NCBI GenBank assembly: GCA_025352225.1
Contig: JANXTT010000021.1
Coordinates: forward strand, 1-57,901
Reading direction: 5' to 3'
Source of the DNA: Mucilaginibacter sp.
GTDB lineage: Bacteria; Bacteroidota; Bacteroidia; Sphingobacteriales; Sphingobacteriaceae
Length of the DNA stretch: 57,901 nucleotides
Below the pieces are notes generated by a model that searched no databases, was not told where the DNA came from, and saw only the letters and a program-made list of their open reading frames with translations. The position numbers and the translations under genes were made by a program. This document shows positions 35,936-45,691 of this stretch, piece by piece; positions within the stretch are counted from its first letter, which is position 1; the number at the start of each line of letters is the position of its first letter.

Positions 35936-37048
35936 TTATTTATTGTACTTAAAATCGTGACCGGCTTCTATATTTAACAAAGTTTCATAGATCAGCGTTA
36001 TCACATTATCTACATCCTCTTTGTGGATCATTTCTACCGTGGTGTGCATGTACCTTAACGGCAATGATATCAAAGCAGATGGCACACCTTCGTTTGAATA
36101 AGCAAACGCGTCGGTGTCTGTACCTGTTGAGCGCGATGAGGCCTGGCGCTGAAACGGTATACCTGCTTTTTCGGCACTTGATATGAGTAGCTTGTTCAAG
36201 TTATTGTGAACCGCGGGAGCGTAAGATACCACCGGCCCCTTGCCACAGGCTAGATCGCCCTGAGTGATTTTATTGATCATAGGGGTTTGGGTATCGTGCG
36301 TAACATCGGTGATAATAGCCACATTGGGCTCAATATAACTGGCTATCATTTCTGCCCCGCGCAGGCCAATTTCTTCTTGCACAGCATTTACAATGTACAA
36401 ACCAAAGTTTAGTTTTTTATTGTTTTCTTTGAGCAGACGTGCAACTTCGGCTATCATAAAACCACCTACACGGTTATCCAATGCGCGGCCCACGTAATAA
36501 CGATCGTTCAAAACCATAAACTCGTCCTCATAGGTAATTACGCAGCCAACATGTATGCCTAATTTTTCTATCTCATCCTTTGATGTGCAACCGCAATCAA
36601 GAAAAATATTTTTTAAAGTAGGAGCCTCTTCTTTTTCGCCGCTGCGGGTATGTATAGCCGGCCAACCAAACACTGCTTTTACAATACCTTTATCTGTATG
36701 GATATTTACCCGCTTAGAAGGGGCTATCTGATGATCAGATCCGCCATTACGGATAACATAGATCAAGCCATCACTGGTAATGTAATTTACAAACCAGGAT
36801 ATTTCATCGGCGTGAGCCTCTATCACAACTTTATAGTCGGCTTTTGGGTTAATGATGCCTACCGCTGTGCCGTAAGTATCAACATAATGGTCGTCTATAT
36901 ATGGTTTAATATAATCAAGCCATAATTTTTGCCCCTGCCACTCAAAGCCTGTAGGCGACGGGTTATTGATGTATTTCTCTAAAAAGGCAAGCGAATTTGC
37001 ATTAACAACAGGAATATGTTTTTTTTCGTCAGATTTTTTTTTAGCCAT
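35936..37048 (-). CDS. M42 family metallopeptidase
   Basis: The 370-residue protein has M42 aminopeptidase motifs: IEAHADEISWFV with metal residues H79 and D81, RALDNRVGGF (D191), VQEEIGLRGAEM (catalytic Glu, about 225-226) and ITDVTHDTQTPM (D248). MHTTVEMIHKED is near the end. M42 enzymes cut N-terminal residues from short peptides in large cytoplasmic assemblies; some are annotated as endoglucanases. A Lys-rich start (KKKSDEKKHI) precedes the domain. Confidence 0.9.
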   Translation of the reverse strand: MAKKKSDEKKHIPVVNANSLAFLEKYINNPSPTGFEWQGQKLWLDYIKPYIDDHYVDTYGTAVGIINPKADYKVVIEAHADEISWFVNYITSDGLIYVIRNGGSDHQIAPSKRVNIHTDKGIVKAVFGWPAIHTRSGEKEEAPTLKNIFLDCGCTSKDEIEKLGIHVGCVITYEDEFMVLNDRYYVGRALDNRVGGFMIAEVARLLKENNKKLNFGLYIVNAVQEEIGLRGAEMIASYIEPNVAIITDVTHDTQTPMINKITQGDLACGKGPVVSYAPAVHNNLNKLLISSAEKAGIPFQRQASSRSTGTDTDAFAYSNEGVPSALISLPLRYMHTTVEMIHKEDVDNVITLIYETLLNIEAGHDFKYNK

Positions 37049-37193
37049 AATAATTTATTATAAATGCCCTAAGCTTAGGGGCAAATATAGTAAACCAAGT
37101 TATAAAGTATAAATTTTAGATCTTTTGAAACATTAAAAGTATGTTGTTAAATAAAAATTTGATACTGACTTAACATGTGCTTTATTTAATACG

Positions 37194-37281
37194 TTGTTAT
37201 TTGTATAACGTGAATATCCTTTGTTAGTTAGTTGAGTTAGTTGAGTGCCTGTTCGAATTAAAAATGCGGACAGGCTTTTTT
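37194..37281 (+). ncRNA. Candidate small RNA with own promoter and terminator
   Basis: TTG at 37194-37196, an 18-base spacer and TATCCTTTG at 37215-37223 form a near-consensus promoter. About 25 bases later GCCTGTTCG (37247-37255) pairs with CGGACAGGC (37267-37275) around an A-rich loop, followed by six T. The hairpin points rightward and fits no rightward gene, since both flanking genes are on the minus strand. A short transcript of about 50 bases is suggested; the promoter spacing is slightly off consensus. Confidence 0.35.
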
Positions 37282-37294
37282 AGAATTGAATCTT

Positions 37295-37726
37295 TTATTG
37301 CGTATTATCAAAAAACGACTCCATAATTTCATAGTCAAAACCATTTTTTGAAAACGTTCGCCCCGTTTTTGTAAAGCCTGTTTTTAAATAAAAGCCAATT
37401 GCTGTTGTTCGTGCATTACACCAAATTCTGATAGCTCCGTTGCTTTTAGCAAAGCATACCATGTGTTTTAATAATAAGCGGCCGTACCCATTGTTTTGAA
37501 AGCTATTGGAAATAGCCAATTTTCTGAATTGACAGTCTGTACCATTGGCGAATAGGGAAACCACACCAACCAATTGGTTATCGGTAAAAGCACCAAAATG
37601 ATAGCCGTTACTATCTTCTTCCATCCCCATATCATAAAAGCTTTTATTAGGATACAAAACATCGCGCCTTAACCGCCATGTTAGTTCAGGTGCGATCTGT
37701 TCGATATGGATCATGGTTTGGGGCAA
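37295..37726 (-). CDS. GNAT family N-acetyltransferase
   Basis: The 143-residue protein has the GNAT core: a central LVGVVSLFANGTDCQFRKLA, then SFQNNGYGRLLLKHMVCFA (acetyl-CoA binding, Q/RxxGxG/A) and a C-terminal GFYLKTGFTKTGRTF. The substrate is unknown. It is the downstream partner of the carboxylase gene, 14 bases away, and may share its transcript. Confidence 0.8.
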   Translation of the reverse strand: MPQTMIHIEQIAPELTWRLRRDVLYPNKSFYDMGMEEDSNGYHFGAFTDNQLVGVVSLFANGTDCQFRKLAISNSFQNNGYGRLLLKHMVCFAKSNGAIRIWCNARTTAIGFYLKTGFTKTGRTFSKNGFDYEIMESFFDNTQ

Positions 37727-37740
37727 CGTGTAGAGCAGTT

Positions 37741-39282
37741 TTATAGCGGTATATTCCCGTGTTTCTTCCTTGGTAAATTTACTACTTTGTTTTCCAGCAT
37801 TTTAAAGGCTCTGATTAGTTTTGAACGCGTTTCGGCGGGTTCAATAACTTCGTCAATAAAACCCCGTTCGGCAGCGCGGTATGGGTTAGCAAATGTGTCC
37901 GAATAGAGTTGTTCCATCTCCTTCCACTTAGCCTCCGGGTCGGCAGCCGAATTGATTTCACGTTTAAAAATGATCTCCGCAGCACCTTTAGCACCCATAA
38001 CAGCAATTTCGGCAGATGGCCATGCGTAGTTCATGTCGGCACCAATATGTTTGGAGTTCATTACATCGTAGGCACCTCCATAGGCTTTACGGGTTATTAC
38101 GGTAATTCGAGGCACAGTGGCTTCGCAAAAAGCATAAAGTAATTTGGCACCATTGGTAATAATGGCATTCCATTCCTGGTCGGTACCTGGTAAAAACCCG
38201 GGAACATCCTCAAATACCAATAACGGAATGTTAAAGCTATCGCAAAAGCGGATAAAACGCGCTCCCTTAGTTGATGAGTTAATATCAAGCACACCCGCCA
38301 AAAAAGCCGGTTGATTGGCTACTATGCCGATACTGCGGCCGGCCAACCTGGCAAAGCCAACAACTATATTTTCGGCAAAATCTTTGTGTACCTCTAAAAA
38401 TGAGCCTTCGTCAATAACTTCCGATATAACATCACGCATATCATATGGCTGCAAATTGTTTTCGGGCAGTATGGTATTTAATTTAGGGCGTAACTCCACG
38501 GCACTTTCATAAGCAATTGCCGGCGCTTTTTCTTCGCAATTTTGCGGCATATAGCTCAATAACTTTTTGATATGTTGTATGGCCTCAATTTCGTTGGCGC
38601 AGGCAAAATGTGTTACGCCTGATTTTGTAGCATGCGTTGTTGCGCCGCCCAACTCTTCGGAGGTTACAATCTCGTGGGTAACGGTTTTAACCACATTAGG
38701 GCCGGTTACAAACATGTACGAGGTATGTTCAACCATTAAAATAAAATCGGTTATGGCTGGCGAATATACCGCGCCACCTGCACAGGGGCCCATAACAGCC
38801 GATATTTGAGGCACCACACCTGATGCCATTGTGTTGCGGTAAAATATATCGGCATACCCACCCAATGACACTACGCCCTCCTGAATACGAGCCCCGCCGG
38901 AGTCGTTAAGGCCAATTACCGGTGCGCCGTTTTTCATGGCAAGTTCCATTATTTTACAGATCTTTTCGGCATGGGTTTCTGATAATGACCCGCCAAAAAC
39001 AGTAAAATCCTGTGAGAAAACGTAAACCAATCGGCTATTAATTGTTCCATAGCCGGTTACTACACCGTCTCCAGGGTATTTTTCTTTTTCCATTCCAAAG
39101 TCAGTAGAACGGTGCGCTACCAACATGCCTATTTCCTGGAAAGAGCCTTCGTCCATTAAAAAATGTAAACGCTCGCGGGCGGTTAGTTTTCCTTTTTTAT
39201 GTTGACTATCTATCCGCGACTGGCCTCCGCCTAAAACGGCTTCTTCCTGTTTCTGCTTTAAAGCATCTAGTTTTTTATTCAC
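37741..39282 (-). CDS. Acyl-CoA carboxylase beta (carboxyltransferase) subunit
   Basis: The 513-residue protein has the carboxyltransferase plan of propionyl-CoA carboxylase beta: [20 protein letters not shown] near the start, [13 protein letters not shown], and two crotonase-like halves with [13 protein letters not shown] and [10 protein letters not shown]. It moves carboxyl from biotin to an acyl-CoA, most often propionyl-CoA. No alpha (biotin) subunit gene is nearby, so the alpha subunit must be encoded elsewhere. Confidence 0.92.
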   Translation of the reverse strand: MNKKLDALKQKQEEAVLGGGQSRIDSQHKKGKLTARERLHFLMDEGSFQEIGMLVAHRSTDFGMEKEKYPGDGVVTGYGTINSRLVYVFSQDFTVFGGSLSETHAEKICKIMELAMKNGAPVIGLNDSGGARIQEGVVSLGGYADIFYRNTMASGVVPQISAVMGPCAGGAVYSPAITDFILMVEHTSYMFVTGPNVVKTVTHEIVTSEELGGATTHATKSGVTHFACANEIEAIQHIKKLLSYMPQNCEEKAPAIAYESAVELRPKLNTILPENNLQPYDMRDVISEVIDEGSFLEVHKDFAENIVVGFARLAGRSIGIVANQPAFLAGVLDINSSTKGARFIRFCDSFNIPLLVFEDVPGFLPGTDQEWNAIITNGAKLLYAFCEATVPRITVITRKAYGGAYDVMNSKHIGADMNYAWPSAEIAVMGAKGAAEIIFKREINSAADPEAKWKEMEQLYSDTFANPYRAAERGFIDEVIEPAETRSKLIRAFKMLENKVVNLPRKKHGNIPL

Positions 39283-39359
39283 AGCCTGGTTTATAATTGT
39301 AGTTGTTAAAAATAGGAATTATATCATTATTGAATGACATGCAGCACTAACTATATCAT

Positions 39360-39377
39360 AAAATTGCATGCAATTTT
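39360..39377. promoter_or_regulatory. 18-base perfect palindrome in a divergent promoter region
   Basis: AAAATTGCATGCAATTTT reads the same on both strands. It lies between the divergent starts of the acyl-CoA carboxylase (39282) and carbonic anhydrase genes, a natural place for a dimeric regulator. It ends 21 bases before the candidate carbonic anhydrase promoter. Confidence 0.5.
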
Positions 39378-39398
39378 TAGTTTATGACATTTCGGCTA

Positions 39399-39428
39399 TT
39401 GTTTTTTATAAATTCAACCTTATTTTCG
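39399..39428 (+). promoter_or_regulatory. Candidate promoter of the carbonic anhydrase gene
   Basis: TTG at 39399-39401, a 19-base spacer and TATTTTCG at 39421-39428 fit the Bacteroidota promoter with one mismatch. Its position inside the long open frame supports the downstream start at 39462. Confidence 0.5.
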
Positions 39429-39461
39429 CAAACTAAACTTTACTTATTACTACTTGATCAT

Positions 39462-40115
39462 ATGTGCGCTAAAACTGATATAAGCCAGATCACCTACGAA
39501 AAATTATTGGAGGGTAACAAAAAATTTGTTCAGGATACTCTTGACCAGGATCCCAATTATTTTAAAAAATTAGCAAGCGGACAGACACCTCCCGTGTTAT
39601 GGATAGGCTGCGCCGATAGCCGGGTTCCGGCAAACCAGATCACCAATACTAAACCAGGCGAAATTTTTGTACACCGTAACATAGCTAACATGGTTGTACA
39701 CTCTGATATGAACATGCTATCGGTTTTGGATTACGCGGTTAATATCCTCGAAGTGCAACACGTAATTGTTTGCGGCCATTATGGGTGCGGAGGCGTAATT
39801 GCAGCATTAGGGAACAAGGAAAACGGATTAGTGGATAATTGGTTGCGGCATATTAAAGATGTTTACCGCTTACATGCTACCGAGCTGGATTGTATTTCAG
39901 ATGAAAAAAAGCGGGCAGACCGTTTAGTAGAATTAAATGTTATTGAAAATGTAAATAATCTTACAGCTACTTCTATTGTACAAAACGCATGGAAAAATGG
40001 TAAGAAGCTAAGTGTACATGGTTGGGCCTATGAGTTAAGTACCGGATTTATAAATGATTTGCATGTGAGTGTTAATACCAATGATGATATAAATGAGGTG
40101 TTTAAGATTAAATAA
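39462..40115 (+). CDS. Beta-class carbonic anhydrase
   Basis: The enzyme interconverts CO2 and bicarbonate with zinc. The ATG at 39462 (MCAKTDISQITYEKLLEGN) was chosen; the open frame begins at 39384, but that part overlaps a promoter and reads as a hydrophobic stretch untypical of the family. From this start the protein has 217 residues, with C50 and D52 in IGCADSRVPANQI and H106 and C109 in GHYGCGGV. These are the zinc-site residues of beta carbonic anhydrases. Confidence 0.93.
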   Translation: MCAKTDISQITYEKLLEGNKKFVQDTLDQDPNYFKKLASGQTPPVLWIGCADSRVPANQITNTKPGEIFVHRNIANMVVHSDMNMLSVLDYAVNILEVQHVIVCGHYGCGGVIAALGNKENGLVDNWLRHIKDVYRLHATELDCISDEKKRADRLVELNVIENVNNLTATSIVQNAWKNGKKLSVHGWAYELSTGFINDLHVSVNTNDDINEVFKIK

Positions 40116-40198
40116 ATAATAGCCTATTTTATACCCTAATTTTAGTAGCAAGCGGCACCTTAACGCTAATATAGAGGCCGCTCGCATTTAGGTGAGAT

Positions 40199-40870
40199 CT
40201 ACCTATTCATCAACTCATCCAACTTATTACGCTCCGTCTGGAGTTCTCTTGCGAGCTTTTTCTCCTTTTCGTTGGCCTTAACCTTATGGGTTTGAAACTC
40301 TGTTGATAGCTCGTCGTACAATTTAATACGGTATGCGGCCTCTCTTCTGCTACTTGCCGATAGGTAAATAACCACAATTAACGCTGCTCCTAAAGCTAAT
40401 ACCAAACCCCACATTACCAAATTATAGGAGGTTTTAGAAACCGAAATGCCTAAAAAGCTAACTTCATTTAGCTTAGACTCCGATTCGTTCAGCGTTTGAT
40501 CCTTATTATTTACATCGCCCTGCAGGGTAGCAATTCTTTTGTTTTGTACGCCCAACTTATTTTGAGCCTCCCTAAGCTTTTGTTTTACATTGTTTAGGGT
40601 ATCCATATAACTTTGGTGAAAAGCAGCTACGGGAGGCTCCTGATAACGGTAAATCTTTTTAAGTACCTCATTGTATTGGCCGTTTAAACTATTATCAACC
40701 GGGCCCGCAGGCTGTGATGTATGCTTGTATCTGGTAGCAATTGGCTGGGTATATACTGGTTTAGCCACCGGCTTTACACCATTTTCTGGTTTTAAAGTAT
40801 CCTGGCTAAAACAATAATGTATATTACCCAATAAAAACAAACCTATTATAATGCTGATCCTGTTATTCAT
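40199..40870 (-). CDS. Exported coiled-coil protein with one membrane helix
   Basis: The 223-residue protein has a signal peptide (about 1-22, ending HYCFS), a Pro/Thr-rich stretch and a coiled coil at about 95-140 (LREAQNKLGVQNKRIATLQ). A membrane helix follows at about 150-172, then a basic coiled-coil tail (KLARELQTERNKLDELMNR). I do not recognise a family. Its layout suggests a membrane-anchored structural protein. Confidence 0.6.
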   Translation of the reverse strand: MNNRISIIIGLFLLGNIHYCFSQDTLKPENGVKPVAKPVYTQPIATRYKHTSQPAGPVDNSLNGQYNEVLKKIYRYQEPPVAAFHQSYMDTLNNVKQKLREAQNKLGVQNKRIATLQGDVNNKDQTLNESESKLNEVSFLGISVSKTSYNLVMWGLVLALGAALIVVIYLSASSRREAAYRIKLYDELSTEFQTHKVKANEKEKKLARELQTERNKLDELMNR

Positions 40871-41009
40871 ACTTTGGTAAATGTATTGTGTGTTTATTGT
40901 AAATGTAATTGTATTTAGTTAAGCTGCTATTAATAAAAGTAAAAATAACACAAAAAACCAAATATTAAATCTATCCACAAATATCAAGCCTCATCCCTAT
41001 ATTAGCACC

Positions 41010-42269
41010 ATGAATATCGGAATTATTGGTTTGGGCGATATGGGGCGTTTATATGCCAAAGCATTTGTAAAGGCTGGATACCATGTTTGCGGATGCGATT
41101 TGCCTCAGAACAGGGAAAAGGTGGAGGCTGAACTAACTCCCTTCGGCATTCAAATTTTAGATGATGGGCACCAGGTTTCAGCCAAGTCCGATCTTATAAT
41201 ATATTCGGTAGAAGCAGAAGCTATCGCCGCTGTTGTAGCTAAGTATGGGGCATCGGCAAAACCGGGTTCTATAGTTGCCGGGCAAACCTCGGTTAAACAC
41301 CCCGAGATAGAGGCATTTGAAAAATATTTGCCATCTAATGTTTATATAGTTACCATACATGCCCTGCATGGCCCAGGGTTTGATCCCGATCAGCAGAAAC
41401 TCGCTCTTATTCCTCATCGGAGCACGCCCGAGGTTTATCAGCGCATGCTCGATTTATTTATGGCTATCGGATCAGACATTGTAGAGATCCCCGATTACCA
41501 TGAACACGATAAAATAGTAGCCGATACCCAGGCCGTAACCCATGTAGGTTTTGAAAGTATGGGCACCGCCTGGAAAGAGGCCGGGTTTTTCCCCTGGGAA
41601 AACGCCTCGTATATTGGGGGTATTGATAATGTTAAGATACTAACAACCCTACGGATCTTTAGCTATAAGGCGCATGTATACGCTGGTTTGGCCATATTAA
41701 ACCCCTATGCAAGGCAGCAGGTTAAACGCTATGCGGAGTCGGAGTCGGAGTTGTTTAAGCTGATGATAAAGGAAGAAGAAAAGGCTTTTAGGATACGTAT
41801 ATATAAGGCACGCGATTTTGTTTTTCACGAAAGCCGCAAACCTATCTTGCTGAACGATTCGGTAATGAAGGAATTTGCTTTAGGCAGCCAACCCGAATTG
41901 CGTAAACCTAACTCGCACCTGAGCTTATTAAGCATGGTTGATGCCTGGTACCATTTAGGTGTAAACCCTTACGATAACCTCATTTGCCAAACCCCGCCTT
42001 TCCGCCTGCGGCTTGGCATAGCCGAATATTTGTTTAAAAACGAAGAGTTGCTCGAAGAATCAATAGAAGCGGCACTCTACGATAAAACCATTCGTGGCGA
42101 CGATCTGGAATTCCATTCGGCCGTGCGGGAATGGTCGTCGCTTATTGTTTATGGTGATATGAAAGGCTATAAAGAACACTTTAACCAGGTTAAAGCCTTT
42201 TTTGGCGACAGGCTGGAAGAAGGTAAGCAACAAAGTGCCGAACTGATCAGAAGGTTAATGATGGAATAA
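41010..42269 (+). CDS. Prephenate dehydrogenase, resembling the fungal TYR1 type
   Basis: Prephenate dehydrogenase makes 4-hydroxyphenylpyruvate for tyrosine. The 419-residue protein has the NAD(P) loop IIGLGDMGRLYAKAF, then GQTSVKHPEIEAFEKYLP, IHALHGP, EHDKIVADTQAVTHVGF and NSHLSLLSMVDAWYHLG. These segments, and the length, match the yeast TYR1 sequence as I recall it, and not the usual bacterial TyrA plan. That comparison is from memory. No other aromatic pathway gene is adjacent. Confidence 0.8.
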   Translation: MNIGIIGLGDMGRLYAKAFVKAGYHVCGCDLPQNREKVEAELTPFGIQILDDGHQVSAKSDLIIYSVEAEAIAAVVAKYGASAKPGSIVAGQTSVKHPEIEAFEKYLPSNVYIVTIHALHGPGFDPDQQKLALIPHRSTPEVYQRMLDLFMAIGSDIVEIPDYHEHDKIVADTQAVTHVGFESMGTAWKEAGFFPWENASYIGGIDNVKILTTLRIFSYKAHVYAGLAILNPYARQQVKRYAESESELFKLMIKEEEKAFRIRIYKARDFVFHESRKPILLNDSVMKEFALGSQPELRKPNSHLSLLSMVDAWYHLGVNPYDNLICQTPPFRLRLGIAEYLFKNEELLEESIEAALYDKTIRGDDLEFHSAVREWSSLIVYGDMKGYKEHFNQVKAFFGDRLEEGKQQSAELIRRLMME

Positions 42270-42280
42270 TGAAACAAATT

Positions 42281-42316
42281 CAGTACTTTTGTACTTAAAC
42301 AAGTACTTAATTACTG
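42281..42316 (+). promoter_or_regulatory. Operator/promoter of the YefM/YoeB pair
   Basis: TACTTTTG (42284-42291) matches TAnnTTTG. It overlaps an inverted repeat GTACTT-AAAC-AAGTAC (42291-42306) inside a larger imperfect palindrome from CAGTA to TACTG. This is 5 bases before the antitoxin ATG and close to the GTAC-centred operators known for YefM. Confidence 0.6.
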
Positions 42317-42320
42317 AATT

Positions 42321-42575
42321 ATGGAAGTTTTAAACTATACCGAATTTAGACGCAATCTTGCTAAAAGCCTTGATATGGTGAATGACGATGCGGAAACAGT
42401 AATTGTATCACGCACCAAAGGTAAAAGTGTTGTTGTTATGGGTTTAACAGAATACAATTCATTAATGGAAACCCTGCATTTAGTAAAGAGCGAAATTAAC
42501 AGAAAGCGACTGCAAGAGTCAATAGATGAAATGAATAATGGCGATTTCCAATCTCATGACCTTATAGAGAAATAA
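42321..42575 (+). CDS. yefM: YefM/Phd-family antitoxin
   Basis: The 84-residue protein matches the YefM antitoxin plan: an N-terminal DNA-binding Phd/YefM domain (MEVLNYTEFRRNLAKSLDMV, then VIVSRTKGKSVVVMGLTEYN) and a C-terminal acidic tail that binds the toxin. It neutralises YoeB and with it represses this operon. Its stop is directly followed by the toxin ATG. Confidence 0.92.
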   Translation: MEVLNYTEFRRNLAKSLDMVNDDAETVIVSRTKGKSVVVMGLTEYNSLMETLHLVKSEINRKRLQESIDEMNNGDFQSHDLIEK

Positions 42576-42836
42576 ATGGAACTTGTTTGGCAAACAAATG
42601 CCTGGGAAGATTATTTACATTGGCAGCAAGTTGATAAAAAAACTTTAAGCCGCATCAACGACCTTATAAAAGAATGTTTACGTTCCCCCTTTAAAGGTAT
42701 AGGTAAGCCCGAACCGCTCAAAGGTAATTTCTCGGGTTGCTGGAGCAGAAGGATCACAGATGAACACCGCTTGGTATATCAAATTAAAGATGATAGATTA
42801 CACATACTACAATGCCGGTATCATTACACTAGATAG
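42576..42836 (+). CDS. yoeB: YoeB-family mRNA interferase toxin
   Basis: The 86-residue protein is of YoeB length and keeps the residues used by E. coli YoeB: E46 (GKPEPLKG), R65 (DEHRLVYQI) and the C-terminal H83-Y84 (CRYHYTR). YoeB cuts mRNA at the ribosome when YefM is lost. The start is set by the antitoxin stop at 42575. The gene appears intact. Confidence 0.93.
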   Translation: MELVWQTNAWEDYLHWQQVDKKTLSRINDLIKECLRSPFKGIGKPEPLKGNFSGCWSRRITDEHRLVYQIKDDRLHILQCRYHYTR

Positions 42837-43054
42837 ATGTTTATGGGCAATTGCTACCATTGCGTTATTAACCAATTAATTAACTCAAGTAGTTAGTTAA
42901 GGTGTTTTTTTGTTCAAAATAAAAACGGGATAAATGGAATAATGTTGCTTACAAAAGCTATCTTCACATACAGCAAGATCTGGCATTCTTTTTCTTAAAA
43001 GAAGTCACTAGGTCGCGATCGATAGTTTATATTATTAACATTTGAACCCAAGGA

Positions 43055-45576
43055 ATGACACATATGTTTAGCTGGAAAAAAATACTTCGCTTTTTTTTGA
43101 GCTTTTTAGTCATTATCTGTTCCGCAGTTGTTATTGATCTGGCTTGCGGTCCCGAGCCCGATCCTTATGATATTGGAGTATCTTTTTTTCACAATAATAT
43201 TTCTGGGGATAGATCCTATAGCGCGTTTTATTTTACCAACAGCCAATTTTTGTATGCTTTAGAAGAGCCAGTGAGTGAACAGGAGATTAACTCGCGGGAA
43301 TGGGCTTCATATTTAAAAGATAATGTAAAAGCTTCCGACGTGAAAAGAGTGATGTATCAGCTCGATCATCAAACCGACAGTATTTTATTACAAGGGTATC
43401 TAAATCTGAAAAACCAGTTGACCGATAGCCTTAAATTTAATACTTTTCTGCACGCCTTAAGAAAAAACAAAACCGCGTTGTTGTATTACAGGTTTGTTAA
43501 AATCATAGAACCTGCCGTAAGTTATAAAGACCCTTGGCGATCGGAATCGGTCGATACCGTTTATTTACTAAAAAACGCAACTTATGCTTTAAAAGAAGCG
43601 GCATCGGTAAATGATGATTTTTTAAGAACAAGATATTATTACCAAGCACAACGCCTCTTTCATTATGCAGGGCAAAATGAATTGGCTATTGTCATTTACA
43701 ATAACCATATTGCCAATGCTAGATCTAGTTACTATATCAAAGGCTTAACACTTGGACTGCGGGCTGGTGAAGAATGGAGGATGGGCGATCCAGCTAAATC
43801 CGCATATCATTTTCAAAGCTGTTTAAAGACTTCCCGGAAAGACGCATACAAGCCTATCAAAATTATGTAGCCAATAAGATACCTGAAAACGATATCATTG
43901 CTTTTGCCAAGAACAAGGATGAAAAGGCCGTTATTTATGCAATGAATGGCTTTTATACATCGGACTTTAATACAAAATATTTAAGAAAAGTTTACAACAT
44001 TGCTCCTCGCTCACCATTTGTTGAGTTGTTACTGACCCGTGAGGTAAACAAATTGGAAGCTGGATATTTAACGCCTAAATTGACGGACCATTTACCTTAT
44101 GATAATTTAAGCTCCGATTATTACGGCTGGAATGATTCATTAAAAAAGACTAAAAATGTAGGTAAACGTATCAGCGAACTGGAGGCTTTCTGTACTCTTT
44201 TAGCTAAAGAACAGAAATGTAAGAATCCACAGTTAGGGATGATTACAAAAGCATATCTGGATTGGATGGCAGGCAAAAACGCGGCCGGGTTCGCTGGAAT
44301 AAATCAAGTAGATGATGCTGGATTAAATACAAGACTGTATGATCAGAAACAATTTGTTAAACTGCTACTTATAACTCAGAAGATAAAAAAGCTTGATAGC
44401 GTTTCTGAGCGGGAACTAACACCCTCCTTATCCTGGCTAGATGGAAAGGTCAAACATGAATCATTTACAAACGGTGAGTTGATAAAGGACGTTTATGTCT
44501 ACGAAAGAGATCGTCGGTTAAGAAGATTCACTTGGTCTGCGCGAGATTTATATCAGAAATTATTAGTTCCGATGTATTTATCCCAGCACGATACAACTAA
44601 AGCAGCACTGGCTATGTTAAAAGGCATGCCCAAATTGATCGGTGATACCTTAAGATGCTTCCATCAGAATTATGGGGATGATTTTACGACAGTCAATTTC
44701 TGGCAAAATTGTTTACACTCTTCAAATTTGCGCCAACTTATTTCCTATAAGAAAAAGCGGGAAAGTAACTCTTATATAAAGGTTTTGACATCAGGCTTAA
44801 AGCTAACGTCGTTTGATTGCTTGTACAATTTACTGGGAACAGCCTATATACGAGAGCATAATTACAAAAAAGCAATGTCAGCTCTAGGTAAGATCAAAAA
44901 GCATACAGTGAAAGATTTCCCACTCAGTTCTTACGATGGCTCAAGGCTCAAAAGTAATCCTTTTGTCCTGCAAATCAAAGATTATCCTAAAAATTATCAC
45001 CCGGGCAAGTGTGGCAGTTATTCAAAATTGCGCTTTGCAAAAACAATGTATAGACTTCAGATGGCTACGAAACGCGACCCAAAAAAAGCCGCTCAATATA
45101 ATTTTGCGACGGCCATAGGCTTGTACAATACCTCTCGTTACGGCAATGCTTGGTTTATGATAGCTTATACATATTCTGACTCTTGGGTTGAAGCGCAGCG
45201 CAGAGAGCTGCTCTATTATGACCAGGACCTCAATAAAACGTTAAATGCCGAAAAGCTTTTTTTACAGGCCAGACTGTTAAGTAACGATCCTGAATTTAAG
45301 GGAAAATGCACCTTTATGGCTGCTAAATGTAAACAAAATCGCTACAAGGGTTCAGATGATGCATTTTGGCATTATAAATATTTCCATCAACAAGCCGGCA
45401 AGTACAAAAACGAGATCAGAAGAAACCCTTATTTTAAAGAGCTTAGTAAAGGCTACTCACGAACTCGGTTTTATAAAATCGCAGTAGATGAATGTAGCTA
45501 TTTTCGTGATTTTTTGACTTTTACACAAAAAAGCACGCTAAAAAAAAGTAAATCAGCAACCCGTCGTCCAATTTGA
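43055..45576 (+). pseudogene. Large exported protein gene, split by a frameshift
   Basis: The first frame (43055-43870) encodes a hydrophobic N-terminus (KKILRFFLSFLVIICSAVVI), then LACGPEPDPYD and about 250 further residues. The second frame (from 43798, with the ATG at 43942, to 45576) continues the same kind of sequence: KLFKDFPERRIQAYQNYVAN and onward. Adding one base in the T run at 43810-43813 would join them into one protein of about 840 residues. The end of the first frame (KTSRKDAYKPIKIM) is a shifted reading of FPERRIQAYQNY. I do not recognise the family; the LAC segment suggests an exported, perhaps lipid-anchored, envelope protein. It could be a real pseudogene, a sequencing error or a slippage site. 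Confidence 0.7.
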
Positions 45577-45691
45577 AATCTATTATTAACCATTTTAACG
45601 GTGTTTTGCGATTGCAACTTGGAATAGTATTTCCTTAAGATCTTATCTTCAATAGATAGACTTTTTTCTTATTTGGCAGCAGCAATTGTAC

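Noticed and set aside
39384..39461. An N-terminal extension or signal peptide of carbonic anhydrase
   Set aside because: The promoter lies within it, and the family normally starts near MCAKTDISQ; the downstream ATG is better supported.
42837..43054. An RNA gene or element after yoeB
   Set aside because: No tRNA-like folding, promoter or repeat could be supported in this stretch.
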